Assembly: GCF_010091945.1 (NCBI RefSeq)
Contig: NZ_WVIE01000006.1
Span: forward strand, 124,001-188,000
Length of the DNA stretch: 64,000 bases
From: Myxacorys almedinensis A
GTDB lineage: Bacteria > Cyanobacteriota > Cyanobacteriia > Leptolyngbyales > Leptolyngbyaceae
Reading direction: 5' to 3'
Part shown: positions 8,349-17,705 of the stretch, piece by piece
Numbering within the stretch: the stretch's first letter is position 1
Layout: every line of letters starts with the position of its first letter
Translations under genes and position numbers: made by a program
Notes under the pieces: model-generated
What the model was told of the DNA's origin: nothing
The model's database searches: none
What the model saw: the letters and a program-made list of their open reading frames with translations, nothing else

Positions 8349-9539
8349 ATGTCACAGAGTTTCCAGGAATCTGCGACAATGGATCGTCTTTATGCGATCG
8401 CACATTCCTCTACTTTGAGCCAGTTTTCTTATCACTGCCAAGCGGCTTGTCCCCATACGCACGCACGGGCAGGCATTTTTCATACGCCTCATGGTTTCGT
8501 TGAAACTCCTCGCTTTATGCCGGTCGGAACACTGGCAAACGTCAAAACTGTGACCCCTGCTCAGCTAAAAGACACCGGAGCGCAAATGGTGTTAGCCAAT
8601 ACCTACCACCTGCATCTACAGCCAGGAGAAGACGTTGTGAAGCGCGCAGGCGGGGTGCATCGCTTTATGGGCTGGTCGCAACCAATGTTGACTGATTCAG
8701 GCGGTTTTCAGGTGTTTAGCCTAAGTGAGATGCGATCGCTGTCCGATGAAGGTGTGACCTTCCGTTCGCCTCGCGATGGGCAACTGATTCATCTCACCCC
8801 AGAGCGCTCCATTCAAATTCAGAATGCCCTAGGAGCGGATGTGATCATGGCGTTTGATGAGTGTCCGCCGCCGGGAGTAGGGCGCGAAGCGACTGAAAAG
8901 GCGACCCAGCGTACGTATGACTGGTTGAAACGCTGCATGGCTGCTCACACGCGATCGGATCAAGCTCTATTTGGTATTGTCCAAGGGGGCGAATTTTTAG
9001 ATCTACGATCGCAAGCGGTGCGGATGCTGAGCGAGCTAGATTTGCCAGGATACGCCATCGGTGGGGTAAGTGTTGGGGAAGCGCCCGACGTGATTGATCG
9101 GGTCGTTCAAGCCACTGCGCCGCTCATGCCGCACCATAAACCACGTTACTTGATGGGAGTCGGAACCTATCGAGAGATGGCACGGGCGATCGCCGCCGGG
9201 ATCGATCTGTTTGATTGCGTGATTCCTACCCGGTTAGCGCGGCACGGTGCTGCCCTCGTGCGAGGAGAACGCTGGAATCTTAAAAATGCAAAGTTTCGTG
9301 AAGATTTCACGCCCATTGATGAGACCTGTTCGTGCTATACCTGTCAAACTTTTAGTCGGGCATATGTGAGTCATCTCCTGCGATCGCAAGAGCTTCTTGG
9401 CTATACGCTCCTCTCGATTCACAACATTACGGAACTTGTTGCCTTTACTCAGCGCATCCGCACCGCTATTTTCAACGGCACATTTCACCAAGACTTTGCC
9501 CCCTGGCTAGCCCCGATCGCGCCTTCTACTTCGTTCTAA
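8349..9539 (+). CDS. tgt: queuine/7-aminomethyl-7-deazaguanine tRNA-ribosyltransferase
   Basis: Tgt exchanges the wobble G34 of GUN-anticodon tRNAs (Asp, Asn, His, Tyr) for preQ1 in queuosine synthesis. The 396-residue product carries '[15 protein letters not shown]', the catalytic-Asp segment '[13 protein letters not shown]', '[10 protein letters not shown]', 'FGIVQGG', and '[11 protein letters not shown]'. It also carries the second catalytic segment '[12 protein letters not shown]'-like '[17 protein letters not shown]', and the C-terminal zinc site 'CSCYTCQ...YVSHLL' ending in 'LLSIHN'. The start may be ATG 8349 or ATG 8379 (MDRLYAI), since the first ~20 residues are not conserved in the family. 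psbK follows 137 bp downstream on the same strand, a pairing common in cyanobacteria. Confidence 0.97.
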   Translation: MSQSFQESATMDRLYAIAHSSTLSQFSYHCQAACPHTHARAGIFHTPHGFVETPRFMPVGTLANVKTVTPAQLKDTGAQMVLANTYHLHLQPGEDVVKRAGGVHRFMGWSQPMLTDSGGFQVFSLSEMRSLSDEGVTFRSPRDGQLIHLTPERSIQIQNALGADVIMAFDECPPPGVGREATEKATQRTYDWLKRCMAAHTRSDQALFGIVQGGEFLDLRSQAVRMLSELDLPGYAIGGVSVGEAPDVIDRVVQATAPLMPHHKPRYLMGVGTYREMARAIAAGIDLFDCVIPTRLARHGAALVRGERWNLKNAKFREDFTPIDETCSCYTCQTFSRAYVSHLLRSQELLGYTLLSIHNITELVAFTQRIRTAIFNGTFHQDFAPWLAPIAPSTSF

Positions 9540-9676
9540 ACCTGGGGGTATGATCCCTGGGCAAAGCCGTGATTCCCATCTCAACCCTTTTTCAAAAAAA
9601 CACAATTACCTTCGACCTACCGATCATGTTAAAATTCATGGCAATTATGAATCTGTGTTGAAGAGGTAAACGAGTC

Positions 9677-9814
9677 ATGGAAGCAGCCCTGCTTTTAGCC
9701 AAACTGCCCGAAGCTTACGCAATTTTCGATCCGTTGGTAGATGTTCTGCCCATTATTCCGGTTTTCTTCCTGTTGCTGGCGTTTGTTTGGCAAGCCGCAG
9801 TCGGTTTTAGATAA
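9677..9814 (+). CDS. psbK: photosystem II reaction-centre protein K
   Basis: This short gene encodes 45 residues starting at ATG 9677, with GAGG about 11 nt upstream. The N-terminal 8 residues 'MEAALLLA' are the cleaved leader. The mature part begins '[17 protein letters not shown]' and contains one thylakoid membrane helix '[16 protein letters not shown]', ending GFR. PsbK is a low-molecular-weight subunit at the CP43 side of PSII. It lies downstream of tgt and ends in its own terminator, so it can be expressed alone or by read-through. Confidence 0.96.
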   Translation: MEAALLLAKLPEAYAIFDPLVDVLPIIPVFFLLLAFVWQAAVGFR

Positions 9815-9842
9815 TTTCCATATCAAATCGAATATAAAACGC

Positions 9843-9873
9843 AAAAAGGGGCACTTGATGTTGCCCTTTTTTA
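9843..9873 (+). terminator. intrinsic terminator behind psbK
   Basis: The A-run plus GGGCA on the left (9843-9853) pairs with TGCCC plus a T6 run on the right (9862-9872) across a short loop. It begins 28 bp after the psbK stop, a classical rho-independent form. Confidence 0.8.
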
Positions 9874-10075
9874 TTTGACGTTAAATGAATGCACGGCGTG
9901 ACCTAAAATGCCAACTCTTCTAAATGCCCTTGAACACCCATCGAACAATAGATGCCCGCCTCCGCGCACCACCGTCAAGTTTCAGCATCTGACTCTCAAT
10001 TCTTGTACAACTCAAGCACGTCTGAGTTCCACGCTTAGAGTGCCACTTGGCTTACTTATATCTGCCAAAACCTAC

Positions 10076-10540
10076 CTATAGCGTTTTATGCGTATACTCG
10101 TGTTGTTTGACGTTATCCTCAGTTTTCACGATCCGCTGGGAGTTAAGCACCCGTCTACGCTCTGTTGAGAAATTAAAATCAGTCCGGGTTGCGCCTGCTG
10201 GAATATGGGCTTGGGCAGCAGTTTTTGCTTTATAAGTGCGGGCAGCAGAGGTTGCACGGTAGGCAAAGTCATCACAAAACTGTGCGTCTTCCGGAAACTC
10301 AGACAGAAGTTGAGGTGTGTCGCTGGGCAAGACTGCTCCGATCGTGGTTGCGATCGCTAAAGAATACGATGTGGGAATGCCCTTCAAAATTGCTTCTAGT
10401 GCCGCAGACGGAATCGGCTCTATGACCTTAACTTCATGAATTTCGCCCTCGTCTTTTAGAAAGCAGGTGGCTAAGCCCAGCACAAGGTAATCTTCTGCGG
10501 ACAGGTCAGAAATATTGGGATACGAGGTGGCTGCTGTCAT
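10076..10540 (-). CDS. conserved cyanobacterial-type protein of unknown function
   Basis: This 154-residue soluble protein starts at ATG 10540. The middle part, 'YLVLGLATCFLKDEGEIHEVKVIEPIPSAALEAILKGIPTSY', looks like a compact alpha/beta domain. The last ~50 residues are basic and rich in Thr and Arg ('SAARTYKAKTAAQAHIPAGATRTDFNF'). I recognise no catalytic motif, signal peptide or membrane segment. It stands alone, convergent with psbK. Codon use, with regular GCGATCG-containing codons, suggests a real gene. No function is proposed. Confidence 0.65.
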   Translation of the reverse strand: MTAATSYPNISDLSAEDYLVLGLATCFLKDEGEIHEVKVIEPIPSAALEAILKGIPTSYSLAIATTIGAVLPSDTPQLLSEFPEDAQFCDDFAYRATSAARTYKAKTAAQAHIPAGATRTDFNFSTERRRVLNSQRIVKTEDNVKQHEYTHKTL

Positions 10541-11161
10541 AGGTAGTTGTCATCAACCAGGCTAAAATCTGGTCTGCTTCGGTAGGGCTAAAGGCTGCAA
10601 ATTGCCTCATGGTTACTGCATTTTACCAAGTTCTACGGATGCCCCTTTGAATCGTAATTTAACGTGATTTCTTGTGATTTCTAAAGTTGATCTAGCTAGC
10701 GCTTCGGTGGTTGCAACGTCTGATGCAGCTTTAAATTCTAAAAATGCTCAGCCCCAACCCCTGTTGAGAACCTAGCTTTGGAGGGAACGTTAAGATAAGG
10801 CAAAGTTATATGAAGAAGTGACAAAGTTGTTTTACAGAACTGACCCAAATTTGCTGGCGTGACGTCAGATGTACTGAGACACCTTGACCAAATCTTTATC
10901 TACCCCCATGAGTGCGTTTCAGAAATGGAATCACACCATCCTGTAGTCAACCCTAGCTCGTAGAATTCTCAGACAGGTCTCAGGTCGCTATCAGAATTGG
11001 TCTTTAGAATGTTGAGTTAAATCAAACATCGCTCTGACCCAAGCAGTTTAGCCCCAGCATCCAAAATCTAACTGAAGACGTATTCATGATGTAGCGCTTG
11101 GGCAGAAAAACTTTGGCTCGCAAGTCTGTAAGGTAAAGGTCACACGCTGAGTGAGGATGGC
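10541..11161. other. 621-bp intergenic region, divergent
   Basis: It separates the divergent unknown gene (minus) and the TPR gene (plus), so promoters for both are expected here. I see a TGACGTCA palindrome near 10859 and some short direct repeats, but no tRNA, open frame or convincing hairpin. The length leaves room for a small RNA, which I cannot support. Confidence 0.35.
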
Positions 11162-11959
11162 ATGAACGTTTATAGTTCTCTAAATCGCGCCAACAAAACA
11201 AACCGCTTCACCCCTGAAACGGTTGACATCACAAAATCGCATCCGCCCCGTCGCCGGTCTCTTGGGGCAGGGCGGAGTGCAAAGCGTCGCCCTCAGCGTC
11301 ATCCTAACCGACGAACCAATCCATCGTCTCAAGGTGTGTGGCTTGATGCGTATGAGCAAGATCGGCTGTTGCGCCAGCGATCGCTCGAAGAAGCCAAGCA
11401 AGGAAATTATCTGCTGGCGGTAGAAGGGTTAAGTGTTTTAATCGATCGTAATCCTGAAAATGCGACAGATTATAACAATCGTGGCTTGGTGCAGTTTCAG
11501 TGGGGTCAGCGAGAAGCGGCGCTAGAAGACTATAACCGGGCGATCGCGCTAAATCCAAAATTGGCAAGTGCTTACAACAATCGAGCGAATCATTACGCAA
11601 CTCAGGGGCTTTTAGCCGAAGCGATCGCTGACTATGAGATGGCGATCGACCTTGATCCGACCAATGTTCGGGCATGGCTCAACCAGGGCATTACATTTCG
11701 GGATTTGGAAATGTATCCCCAAGCGATCGAGAACTTTGAGCAAGCACTGCACATCAGCGAACTGCTAACTCGCAGCCCCAAGGATTCTTGCCTGTTGGAT
11801 GCTCATATCTACGCGGCACGGGGCAGAACCCATCACATCATCGGCGATTGGAACTATGCGATCGCAGACTACTGCCGCGCGCTCGATCGCTTGCCTGAGC
11901 GGTCTCCAAAGCGCCTCTATACTCAAGTCACCACTTGGATCGAAGCGCTTAGAGGGTAA
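11162..11959 (+). CDS. TPR-repeat protein
   Basis: This 265-residue protein has a basic, Arg/Pro-rich N-terminus of about 65 residues followed by four to five 34-residue tetratricopeptide units. These include 'ATDYNNRGLVQFQWGQREAALEDYNRAIALNP', 'ASAYNNRANHYATQGLLAEAIADYEMAIDLDP' and 'VRAWLNQGITFRDLEMYPQAIENFEQALHI', with a final 'HIIGDWNYAIADYCRALDRLP'. TPRs form a peptide-binding superhelix, so the protein is a likely scaffold with an unknown partner. There is no signal peptide. It converges with the ABC lipoprotein gene 26 bp downstream. Confidence 0.85.
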   Translation: MNVYSSLNRANKTNRFTPETVDITKSHPPRRRSLGAGRSAKRRPQRHPNRRTNPSSQGVWLDAYEQDRLLRQRSLEEAKQGNYLLAVEGLSVLIDRNPENATDYNNRGLVQFQWGQREAALEDYNRAIALNPKLASAYNNRANHYATQGLLAEAIADYEMAIDLDPTNVRAWLNQGITFRDLEMYPQAIENFEQALHISELLTRSPKDSCLLDAHIYAARGRTHHIIGDWNYAIADYCRALDRLPERSPKRLYTQVTTWIEALRG

Positions 11960-11985
11960 ACCTGCTGCTATTGGGAGGGCAAGGG

Positions 11986-13323
11986 TTACTGGGCAGGGTT
12001 TACTTTCCCAATGGTGGCTAACGAACCGTCATCTTTCACTGTCCACACATCGTAGCTCCCGATCGCGTCTCCGTTAGCATCGATATCTACGTCACCGCTT
12101 GCCCCCTGGTAGTTGATCTCTTTGCCCTGCTTTAGCAACTCTAACCCTTTGCACACGTCGGTTACCTCTTCACCAGGAGCATTGGTCACATCCCGAAGTT
12201 TGCTCTTAATTCCTTCTCCGGTGTTGGTTTTCGCAGCTTGAGCGGCAAGCACTAAAATAGCCGTTGCATCCCAAGAGTGAGGGGCATAGGCGGGAAGAGG
12301 GCGCTTTTGCGTCTCCTGCCAAAGTTTAGAAAATTCATCCAGTCCTTTTCCGCTGGCTCCGGGAACCGTGCCGATCGCACCAGCCACGATTGATTTGCCG
12401 TCTGAGGTTCTGCCAACTTTATCGACAAACTCCTGCGAGTAGACGCCATCGGTAAATAGCAGTTGAACGTCTTTGCTCAAGCCTTGCTCAAACGCAGATT
12501 TGATCAGCAAACTTCCTGAGTCAGAATACATTACAGCGGCGACAGCATCAGGCTTGCCGGAAAAAACAGCCGCAGCTTCAGCAGTCAAACTTTGGGCTTT
12601 AGGATCGTAGCGAGTGGGTCTAGATTGATTCGCGATCGCGCCCCCCAGCTTTCCAAAAGACTTGACAAATTCCTGCTCAAAGCCCACCCCGTAGTCATTG
12701 TTGATCACCACTGTGCTGGTGGTTTTAAAGCCGCGATCGCTTGCCAACTTTGCCAGGGCTTGGGCTTGATAGGTGTCAGGGGGAGCCGTTCTTGCCCAAT
12801 AGCCATCATATTTGCCTTCTTTGGCTTGTTGAGTAAACACAGGACTGGTGCTGCCCGGAGAGATTAGAACAACCTTGTTGCGGACTGCGATCGGTAGGGC
12901 TGCCGTAGAAACGCTGCTAGCAAACGACCCGACCACCCCTGCAACTCGCTCTACTTGCGCGAGGCGAGTCATCCCTTCTGCCCCTGCCGCCGGATCGGTT
13001 TGATCATCCACCGCAACGAGGCTGACCGGTTGTCCATTGACGCCCCCGCATTTGTTGACCGTCTCGACTAGCATTGGCACCGTTACGATCATTTGTTGCC
13101 CGATCGCGGCTAAGTCTCCTGTGGAGGGCAGCAAAGAGCCGAGCTTTAATCCTTGTGTGGTTGTTGCGGCGGTGTTAGAGCCAGTGGGCGCGCCTCCTTG
13201 AGAGGTAGGAGGAGGGGCTGCTTCTTGACAGGCAGCCGTGAATAATCCGGCGGCAAGGGTGACTCCAGCAAGGGCGATCGCGCGGCTTAATTTAACCCGA
13301 TGGGCTGATGTCAAGTTGCTCAT
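11986..13323 (-). CDS. branched-chain amino-acid type ABC transporter substrate-binding lipoprotein
   Basis: This 445-residue Peripla_BP_6 (Leu/Ile/Val-binding type) protein begins with a lipoprotein signal. The hydrophobic stretch 'AIALAGVTLAAGLFTAAC' ends in a lipobox Cys at about residue 32, followed by a Pro/Gly/Thr-rich linker. The binding domain shows 'LKLGSLLPSTGDLAAIGQQM', 'VNGQPVSLVAVDDQTDPAAGAEGMTRL', 'GVVGSFASSVSTAALPIA' and 'PDTYQAQALAKLASDRGFKTTSTVVINNDYGVGF'. It should deliver amino acids or similar small polar ligands. No permease or ATPase gene is nearby, so it is an orphan subunit or serves a transporter encoded elsewhere. Confidence 0.9.
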   Translation of the reverse strand: MSNLTSAHRVKLSRAIALAGVTLAAGLFTAACQEAAPPPTSQGGAPTGSNTAATTTQGLKLGSLLPSTGDLAAIGQQMIVTVPMLVETVNKCGGVNGQPVSLVAVDDQTDPAAGAEGMTRLAQVERVAGVVGSFASSVSTAALPIAVRNKVVLISPGSTSPVFTQQAKEGKYDGYWARTAPPDTYQAQALAKLASDRGFKTTSTVVINNDYGVGFEQEFVKSFGKLGGAIANQSRPTRYDPKAQSLTAEAAAVFSGKPDAVAAVMYSDSGSLLIKSAFEQGLSKDVQLLFTDGVYSQEFVDKVGRTSDGKSIVAGAIGTVPGASGKGLDEFSKLWQETQKRPLPAYAPHSWDATAILVLAAQAAKTNTGEGIKSKLRDVTNAPGEEVTDVCKGLELLKQGKEINYQGASGDVDIDANGDAIGSYDVWTVKDDGSLATIGKVNPAQ

Positions 13324-13549
13324 GTAGAATTCGACTCCGTAAATTCGTTGTAAATGAGCCTCATCTTAAACCAAGAGCAGGAGAATTCGCCGTTTATCGT
13401 TTGTAATTTTTGATTGCTTTGACCAAAAGGCAACCCTCAAGAGCCAAATTTAGAATGAATTAACGCATGAACTCTGGGGCGGTCTCTGTTAAACTTCCGA
13501 GCCTTCGACCTACTTAAGCTAGTAGATTGTCAACTTTGAGTTAATGGAT

Positions 13550-13597
13550 GGAGGGGTGAGAGGGTGGAGGGGTGAGAGGGTGGAGGGGTGAGAGGGT
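13550..13597. repeat. 16-bp purine-rich tandem repeat, three copies
   Basis: The unit GGAGGGGTGAGAGGGT occurs three times without mismatch at 13550-13565, 13566-13581 and 13582-13597. The strand is almost pure purine apart from T. It lies in the spacer between the ABC lipoprotein gene and tRNA-Ser. Such short tandemly repeated repetitive (STRR) blocks are typical of filamentous cyanobacterial spacers. Confidence 0.95.
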
Positions 13598-13611
13598 AGA
13601 GGGAGATGACC

Positions 13612-13638
13612 CATCCACTCATCCACTCATCCACTCAT
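13612..13638. repeat. 8-bp tandem repeat, three copies
   Basis: CATCCACT is repeated three times (13612-13619, 13620-13627, 13628-13635) and then continues CATC. It is pyrimidine-rich, so it has the opposite strand bias to the purine block 15 bp upstream, and parts of the two could pair (GGATGG with CCATCC). Confidence 0.93.
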
Positions 13639-13809
13639 CGATTCCCAGTTCATCATTTCAATTTTGACAGACCACTAGTCTTGTGGAGCTTGCAATCGGC
13701 TGCCTGCTGCTCAATTTCTCTCCTCATGGGAAAAACCTTGGAGTCGAGGCTCAGCCCAACTGCAAGGTTCAGTTCTCTATTTAAAAATCATTTATTTCAG
13801 GCACTCAAC

Positions 13810-13897
13810 GGAGAGAGAGGGATTCGAACCCTCGGATGAACCTAAATCCATCAACAGATTAGCAATCTGCCGCTTTCGACCACTCAGCCATCTCTCC
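13810..13897 (-). tRNA. trnS-GCU: tRNA-Ser(GCU)
   Basis: The 88-nt class II tRNA reads on the minus strand from 13897 to 13810. The acceptor stem GGAGAGA pairs with TCTCTCC. The anticodon stem-loop has GCT flanked by the CAGATT/AATCTG arms, and a long variable arm gives the serine type. The T arm is GGTTCGAATCC. CCA is not encoded. It decodes AGC/AGU. It lies downstream of mraY on the same strand. Confidence 0.97.
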
Positions 13898-13970
13898 AGG
13901 TCTAACGAGTCACTATCATAACAGATTTGTGTGACTCGATCTCAATGCTTGGATGCGAAGTTTAGACAGG

Positions 13971-15062
13971 TTAACGAATGGCGAGACTGAGGGCGGCTAA
14001 AATTCCTGCGATCGCGTAAAACCAGCCGACCACCTGAGTTTCCGTCCAGCCAGAAAGCTCTAAATGGTTGTGAAATGGCGACATTCTAAAAAAGCGTTTT
14101 CCGACGCCGTTGTGATCTTTTGTGGCTTTGAAATAGCTCACCTGAATGATCACCGAGATGGTCTCCCAAAAGAAAAGACCGCTCAAAATCAACAGCGCGA
14201 ATAGAGAGTTACTGAGCAATCCTACTGCTGCCAAGCCGCCGCCGAGGGCTAGCGATCCGGTGTCTCCCATGAAGACGCGAGCCGGGTTACGGTTGTGGAC
14301 TAGGAAGCCCAAACAAGCGCCGCTCATGCAGGTGCAAAACGTCATCAAATCAAGACTGTTGGGTGCGACGATCGCGCCTAAACCCAAAAATGCGATCGCA
14401 ACAGTTCCGCCTGCCAATCCGTCCATGCCATCGGTGAGGTTCGTTGCATTGCTCTCTGCCACCAAAACAAAGCATGCCAACAGCCCAAACAGGCTTCCCA
14501 AGGGCAGCATAATTCCTAGGGGCAGCGCCAGGGTGGTCAGCAACGGATGGGCTATCATCAGCCATAGACAAAACGCGATCGCAAACCCAATCTGCAATCC
14601 CAGCTTCATCCGGGGCGAAATGCCTTTGTTTGACTTTTGCCGAATAATTTGCCAATCATCGACAAACCCGATCGCGGCGTAGCCCAGGGTCAGCAAGGAA
14701 ACCGCTACAACATCGCCCGAAAATCCGGTTAAGATCAGCGCCACCAAAACGGCTACGGGAATAAAGAAAGCTCCGCCCATTGTGGGGGTACCCGCTTTTT
14801 TCAGGTGAGACCGCGGACCATCTTCTCGAATGATCTGCCCTGCCTTAAGCGCTTTGAGAAAGGGAACTGCCCAAAATCCTATGCCTGCACTCGCCAGCCC
14901 ACTAATTAAAAGGGGCATAGTCAACGAGGCAGCGTTACTCCAGGTGCGATCGCCCACCCCGTCTAAAATCAGGGCTGCGATCGCCATGCCAACGCTCAAA
15001 ATCAGAAATAAGAGCGTTCCTGACAGGCTAAACGATCGATTATTAAATAGCTTCGCATCCAC
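13971..15062 (-). CDS. mraY: phospho-N-acetylmuramoyl-pentapeptide transferase
   Basis: MraY transfers phospho-MurNAc-pentapeptide from UDP to undecaprenyl phosphate, forming lipid I at the inner face of the membrane. The 363-residue protein has about ten membrane helices and the family signatures. These are 'EDGPRSHLKKAGTPTMGG', the Asp pair 'GFVDDWQII', 'NATNLTDGMDGLAGG', 'FMGDTGSLALGG', and the C-terminal 'RMSPFHNHLELSGW' with its HHH-type catalytic patch. Start ATG 15062 fits the cyanobacterial family. The DUF3134 gene lies 114 bp upstream on the same strand. Confidence 0.98.
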   Translation of the reverse strand: MDAKLFNNRSFSLSGTLLFLILSVGMAIAALILDGVGDRTWSNAASLTMPLLISGLASAGIGFWAVPFLKALKAGQIIREDGPRSHLKKAGTPTMGGAFFIPVAVLVALILTGFSGDVVAVSLLTLGYAAIGFVDDWQIIRQKSNKGISPRMKLGLQIGFAIAFCLWLMIAHPLLTTLALPLGIMLPLGSLFGLLACFVLVAESNATNLTDGMDGLAGGTVAIAFLGLGAIVAPNSLDLMTFCTCMSGACLGFLVHNRNPARVFMGDTGSLALGGGLAAVGLLSNSLFALLILSGLFFWETISVIIQVSYFKATKDHNGVGKRFFRMSPFHNHLELSGWTETQVVGWFYAIAGILAALSLAIR

Positions 15063-15176
15063 AAGCGTTTACTTCACTCCGCACATTAACACCACAACTG
15101 TTGAGAAGCGATCTTCGGAAAAACCCCAAAAACTTTATCTTGAGTGGGGGGCAAGCGTTCTAACCCCGCACTCGTT

Positions 15177-15413
15177 TTAGTCTTCCAAGTCTAAATCTGT
15201 GTCATCGTCATCATCGTTAAACGAGTTATCGTCACCCGCCATCAGCGCATTGATTTCCTCTTCTTCTTCGCGGTAATCAATATCTGTGGTATCGCGCGCC
15301 AAAAGGCGACCTGAGCTTTCGAGCCAGTCGAGAATAGAAGCTTCTCGCTGAATCGGAATCACAGCCGCCCGCACGTTGCGAGGCTCTTGACGTAAGGAGG
15401 GATTATGAACCAT
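15177..15413 (-). CDS. DUF3134 small acidic cyanobacterial protein
   Basis: This 78-residue protein has the DUF3134 core 'NPSLRQEPRNVRAAVIPIQREASILDWLESSGRLLARD'. An extremely acidic tail (about residues 48-78) follows, ending in runs of Asp and Glu. No function is known to me. It is cytosolic, with no cysteines. It lies upstream of mraY on the same strand and may share a transcript, although an unrelated 114-bp gap separates them. Confidence 0.85.
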   Translation of the reverse strand: MVHNPSLRQEPRNVRAAVIPIQREASILDWLESSGRLLARDTTDIDYREEEEEINALMAGDDNSFNDDDDDTDLDLED

Positions 15414-15686
15414 AGGAGACTTTTGCGCGTTGAATCTTTACAAACAGATACTTTAGATTCTAGACCGAATGAAACACCCAGAGTGTACCACTGAGTTAAG
15501 AATTTGGTTTAGGAATTTTCGATTGTTGTCAAGAAGATCGCCAAAAATTTTTGCAATCTAAATACAGGGTCTCCAATATAGGGTTTCCGAAACTCGCGAT
15601 CGCGCGCCGTTAAAAAAGGTGTCAATTGCACGCCTCCTCTAGAATTCACCGATTACTATTAATTCTGTTTACGAGGAGGGCAACTA

Positions 15687-16271
15687 ATGATCGGGAAAGC
15701 GACATTACTAGAAGCGATCGCGGGCAAAAATCGAGGGTTGCTCAGCACCGATGCCCAACATCAGCAAATTTTAGCCGCGATCGCCCAACTCGAAGATCGC
15801 AATCCGACGCCGCGCCCGGTCGAAGCGTTGACCTTGCTAGAAGGCGATTGGCGATTGATCTACACCAGCAGTCAAGGACTTTTGGGCATCGATCGCGTTC
15901 CCCTCCTGCAACTTGGGCAGGTGTATCAGTCCATTCGCAGCGCCAATGCCAAGATTTACAACATTGCCGAACTGGTCGGCGTTCCGTTTCTAGAAGGAAT
16001 TGTTAGCGTTGCGGCACGGTTTAAGCCCGTTTCTGAACGGCGGGTTGAGGTTAAGTTTGAGCGATCAATCATCGGACTTCAACGCTGGGCAGACTATCGA
16101 TCGCCCGACTATTTCATCAGCCAGATCGAAGCGGGAACAAAATTTGCGGCGATCGATTTCAGCATCGAAAATCGCGACCAGCAAGGGTGGCTCGATATTA
16201 CGTATTTGGATGAGGACTTGCGAATCGGACGGGGTAACGAAGGCAGCGTTTTCGTGCTGACAAAAGGCTAA
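15687..16271 (+). CDS. PAP/fibrillin family (plastid-lipid-associated) protein
   Basis: This 194-residue lipocalin-like protein matches the PAP_fibrillin family of cyanobacteria and plastids. The N-terminal helices 'KATLLEAIAGKNRGLLSTDAQHQQILAAIAQLEDRNPTPRPVEAL' precede the signature 'LLEGDWRLIYTSSQGLLGIDRVPLLQLGQVYQSI'. The end has 'GWLDITYLDEDLRIGRGNEGSVFVLTK', where the 'DIxYLDxDLRIxRGxxGxxFVL' motif is diagnostic. Fibrillins bind lipids or carotenoids at thylakoids and plastoglobule-like bodies and respond to light stress. A good ribosome-binding site (GAGGAGGG) precedes ATG 15687. Confidence 0.93.
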   Translation: MIGKATLLEAIAGKNRGLLSTDAQHQQILAAIAQLEDRNPTPRPVEALTLLEGDWRLIYTSSQGLLGIDRVPLLQLGQVYQSIRSANAKIYNIAELVGVPFLEGIVSVAARFKPVSERRVEVKFERSIIGLQRWADYRSPDYFISQIEAGTKFAAIDFSIENRDQQGWLDITYLDEDLRIGRGNEGSVFVLTKG

Positions 16272-16433
16272 AGAGTGGTAGAACGGGCACCCTGAAAGTC
16301 GCCTACCGTGAAGGTCGCCCAATCAGAGGACAAGCTAGAACTCACGTTTTCCATTGATCCGGTGTTCCTCAGTCTTGGGGATCAATTTTTTAAAAACCAG
16401 CTTAATTTGCGATTTGCACATTAGCATAAAGAG

Positions 16434-17606
16434 GTGACTGAACATCTTCACCCCTTACACTCTCTGAAGGAAGGGCACTGGTTCAAACTCATTTGCGGAG
16501 CCAGCTTTCAGCACCTTCCTGCAATCCGCACCCTCGCCCTCACCTATGCCCTCGCCGGTGCGGATTGTATTGATGTCGCTGCTGACCCTGCGATCGTATC
16601 GACGGTGCGAGAAGCCCTCGCGATCGCGCATTCCCTTTCTGACGAAGCACGCCGCCGAGGATTTCACGCTGCAACTCCTCCTTGGCTAATGGTGAGCCTG
16701 AATGATGGCGAAGATCCGCATTTTCGGAAAGCAGAATTTATCGCTTCAGACTGTCCGAGGGACTGTGCCCGACCGTGCGAGAAGGTGTGTCCGACTCAGG
16801 CGATCGTCTTTGGCAATTATTCCGGCGTGGTTGATGACCTTTGCTATGGCTGTGGACGCTGTATTCCTGTTTGCCCACCGCAGCAGATTTCAGCGCGATC
16901 GTACGTCTATACGCCAGACGTGATCTCGCCGCTGTTACTGCAAGCCGGAATTGATGCGATCGAGATTCACACTCAGGTAGGGCGACTAGCAGACTTTAAA
17001 CGCTTGTGGAATGCGCTCAGCACTGCCACAGAAGGTCGCCCATCTGGGGTTGACCAACTAAAACTCGTTGCCATTAGCTGCCCCGATGATGACGATCTAA
17101 TCGAGTATCTGCACGCTCTATACGAGGTGATGTCGCCGTTGCCCTGTGCCCTAATTTGGCAAACCGATGGGCGGCCCATGAGCGGTGATATCGGTGATGG
17201 AGCCACAAAAGCCTGCTTGAAACTGGGTCAAAAAGTGTTAGCCGCTCAGCTTCCAGGTCATGTGCAGCTTGCGGGAGGCACGAATCGATCTACTGTTCCC
17301 AAGCTCAAGACTTTAAATTTGTTGCATACTGAAAACAGTACAAATGTATCTAAATTCATTTCAGGAGTTGCTTATGGCAGCTATGCCCGGAGTCTCTTAC
17401 TACCCATCCTAAATCAGCTTGAGGAGTTGCAAGTACAGCCATCCTTATCTCCCCCGCTACCTGTTATGAGCCAGTCCCCGTTCGACCCGCCTGCTCCTCT
17501 CCGCATCGAAGCCCTTCCCGATTTACTCTGGCAAGCCGTTGCGATCGCAGATTCCCTCGTCTGCCAACTCAAACCGGTTGCACTGCCTTCGCCCTCAATC
17601 TCTTGA
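16434..17606 (+). CDS. ldpA: circadian input iron-sulfur protein LdpA
   Basis: LdpA senses redox and light state and adjusts the period of the Kai clock. The 390-residue product begins with the family opening 'HPLHSLKEGHWFKLICGASFQHLPAIRTL'. It then carries two 4Fe-4S motifs, 'CPRDCARPCEKVCPTQAI' and 'CYGCGRCIPVCPP', around residues 105-150. The LdpA_C region follows ('GVAYGSYARSLLLPIL' near the end). The start is GTG 16434, with GAGG immediately before it, so initiation signals are slightly unusual, though no better in-frame start exists. An R3H-ATPase gene follows on the same strand. Confidence 0.94.
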   Translation: MTEHLHPLHSLKEGHWFKLICGASFQHLPAIRTLALTYALAGADCIDVAADPAIVSTVREALAIAHSLSDEARRRGFHAATPPWLMVSLNDGEDPHFRKAEFIASDCPRDCARPCEKVCPTQAIVFGNYSGVVDDLCYGCGRCIPVCPPQQISARSYVYTPDVISPLLLQAGIDAIEIHTQVGRLADFKRLWNALSTATEGRPSGVDQLKLVAISCPDDDDLIEYLHALYEVMSPLPCALIWQTDGRPMSGDIGDGATKACLKLGQKVLAAQLPGHVQLAGGTNRSTVPKLKTLNLLHTENSTNVSKFISGVAYGSYARSLLLPILNQLEELQVQPSLSPPLPVMSQSPFDPPAPLRIEALPDLLWQAVAIADSLVCQLKPVALPSPSIS

Positions 17607-17705
17607 TGCAAGTGATTTAGCATACACCAGCCCTGGATCAAGATCCCGTAACCTACCCTCAAGACCTTCCGTTCCCCGTTCTTTTTGGAGCTTGTTGAAC
17701 AACCC

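Noticed and set aside
11986..13323. Urea or nitrate transporter operon
   Set aside because: Only the binding lipoprotein is present. No permease or ATPase genes flank it, so the ligand cannot be narrowed by context.
13606..13839. 77-codon frame running into tRNA-Ser
   Set aside because: It overlaps the tandem repeats and the tRNA, and the predicted peptide begins with repeat-encoded sequence.
14146..14682. 178-codon open frame antisense to mraY
   Set aside because: It lies wholly inside a confidently identified gene on the other strand, is rich in Pro, Ala and Lys with no domain, and is typical of a GC-driven antisense frame.
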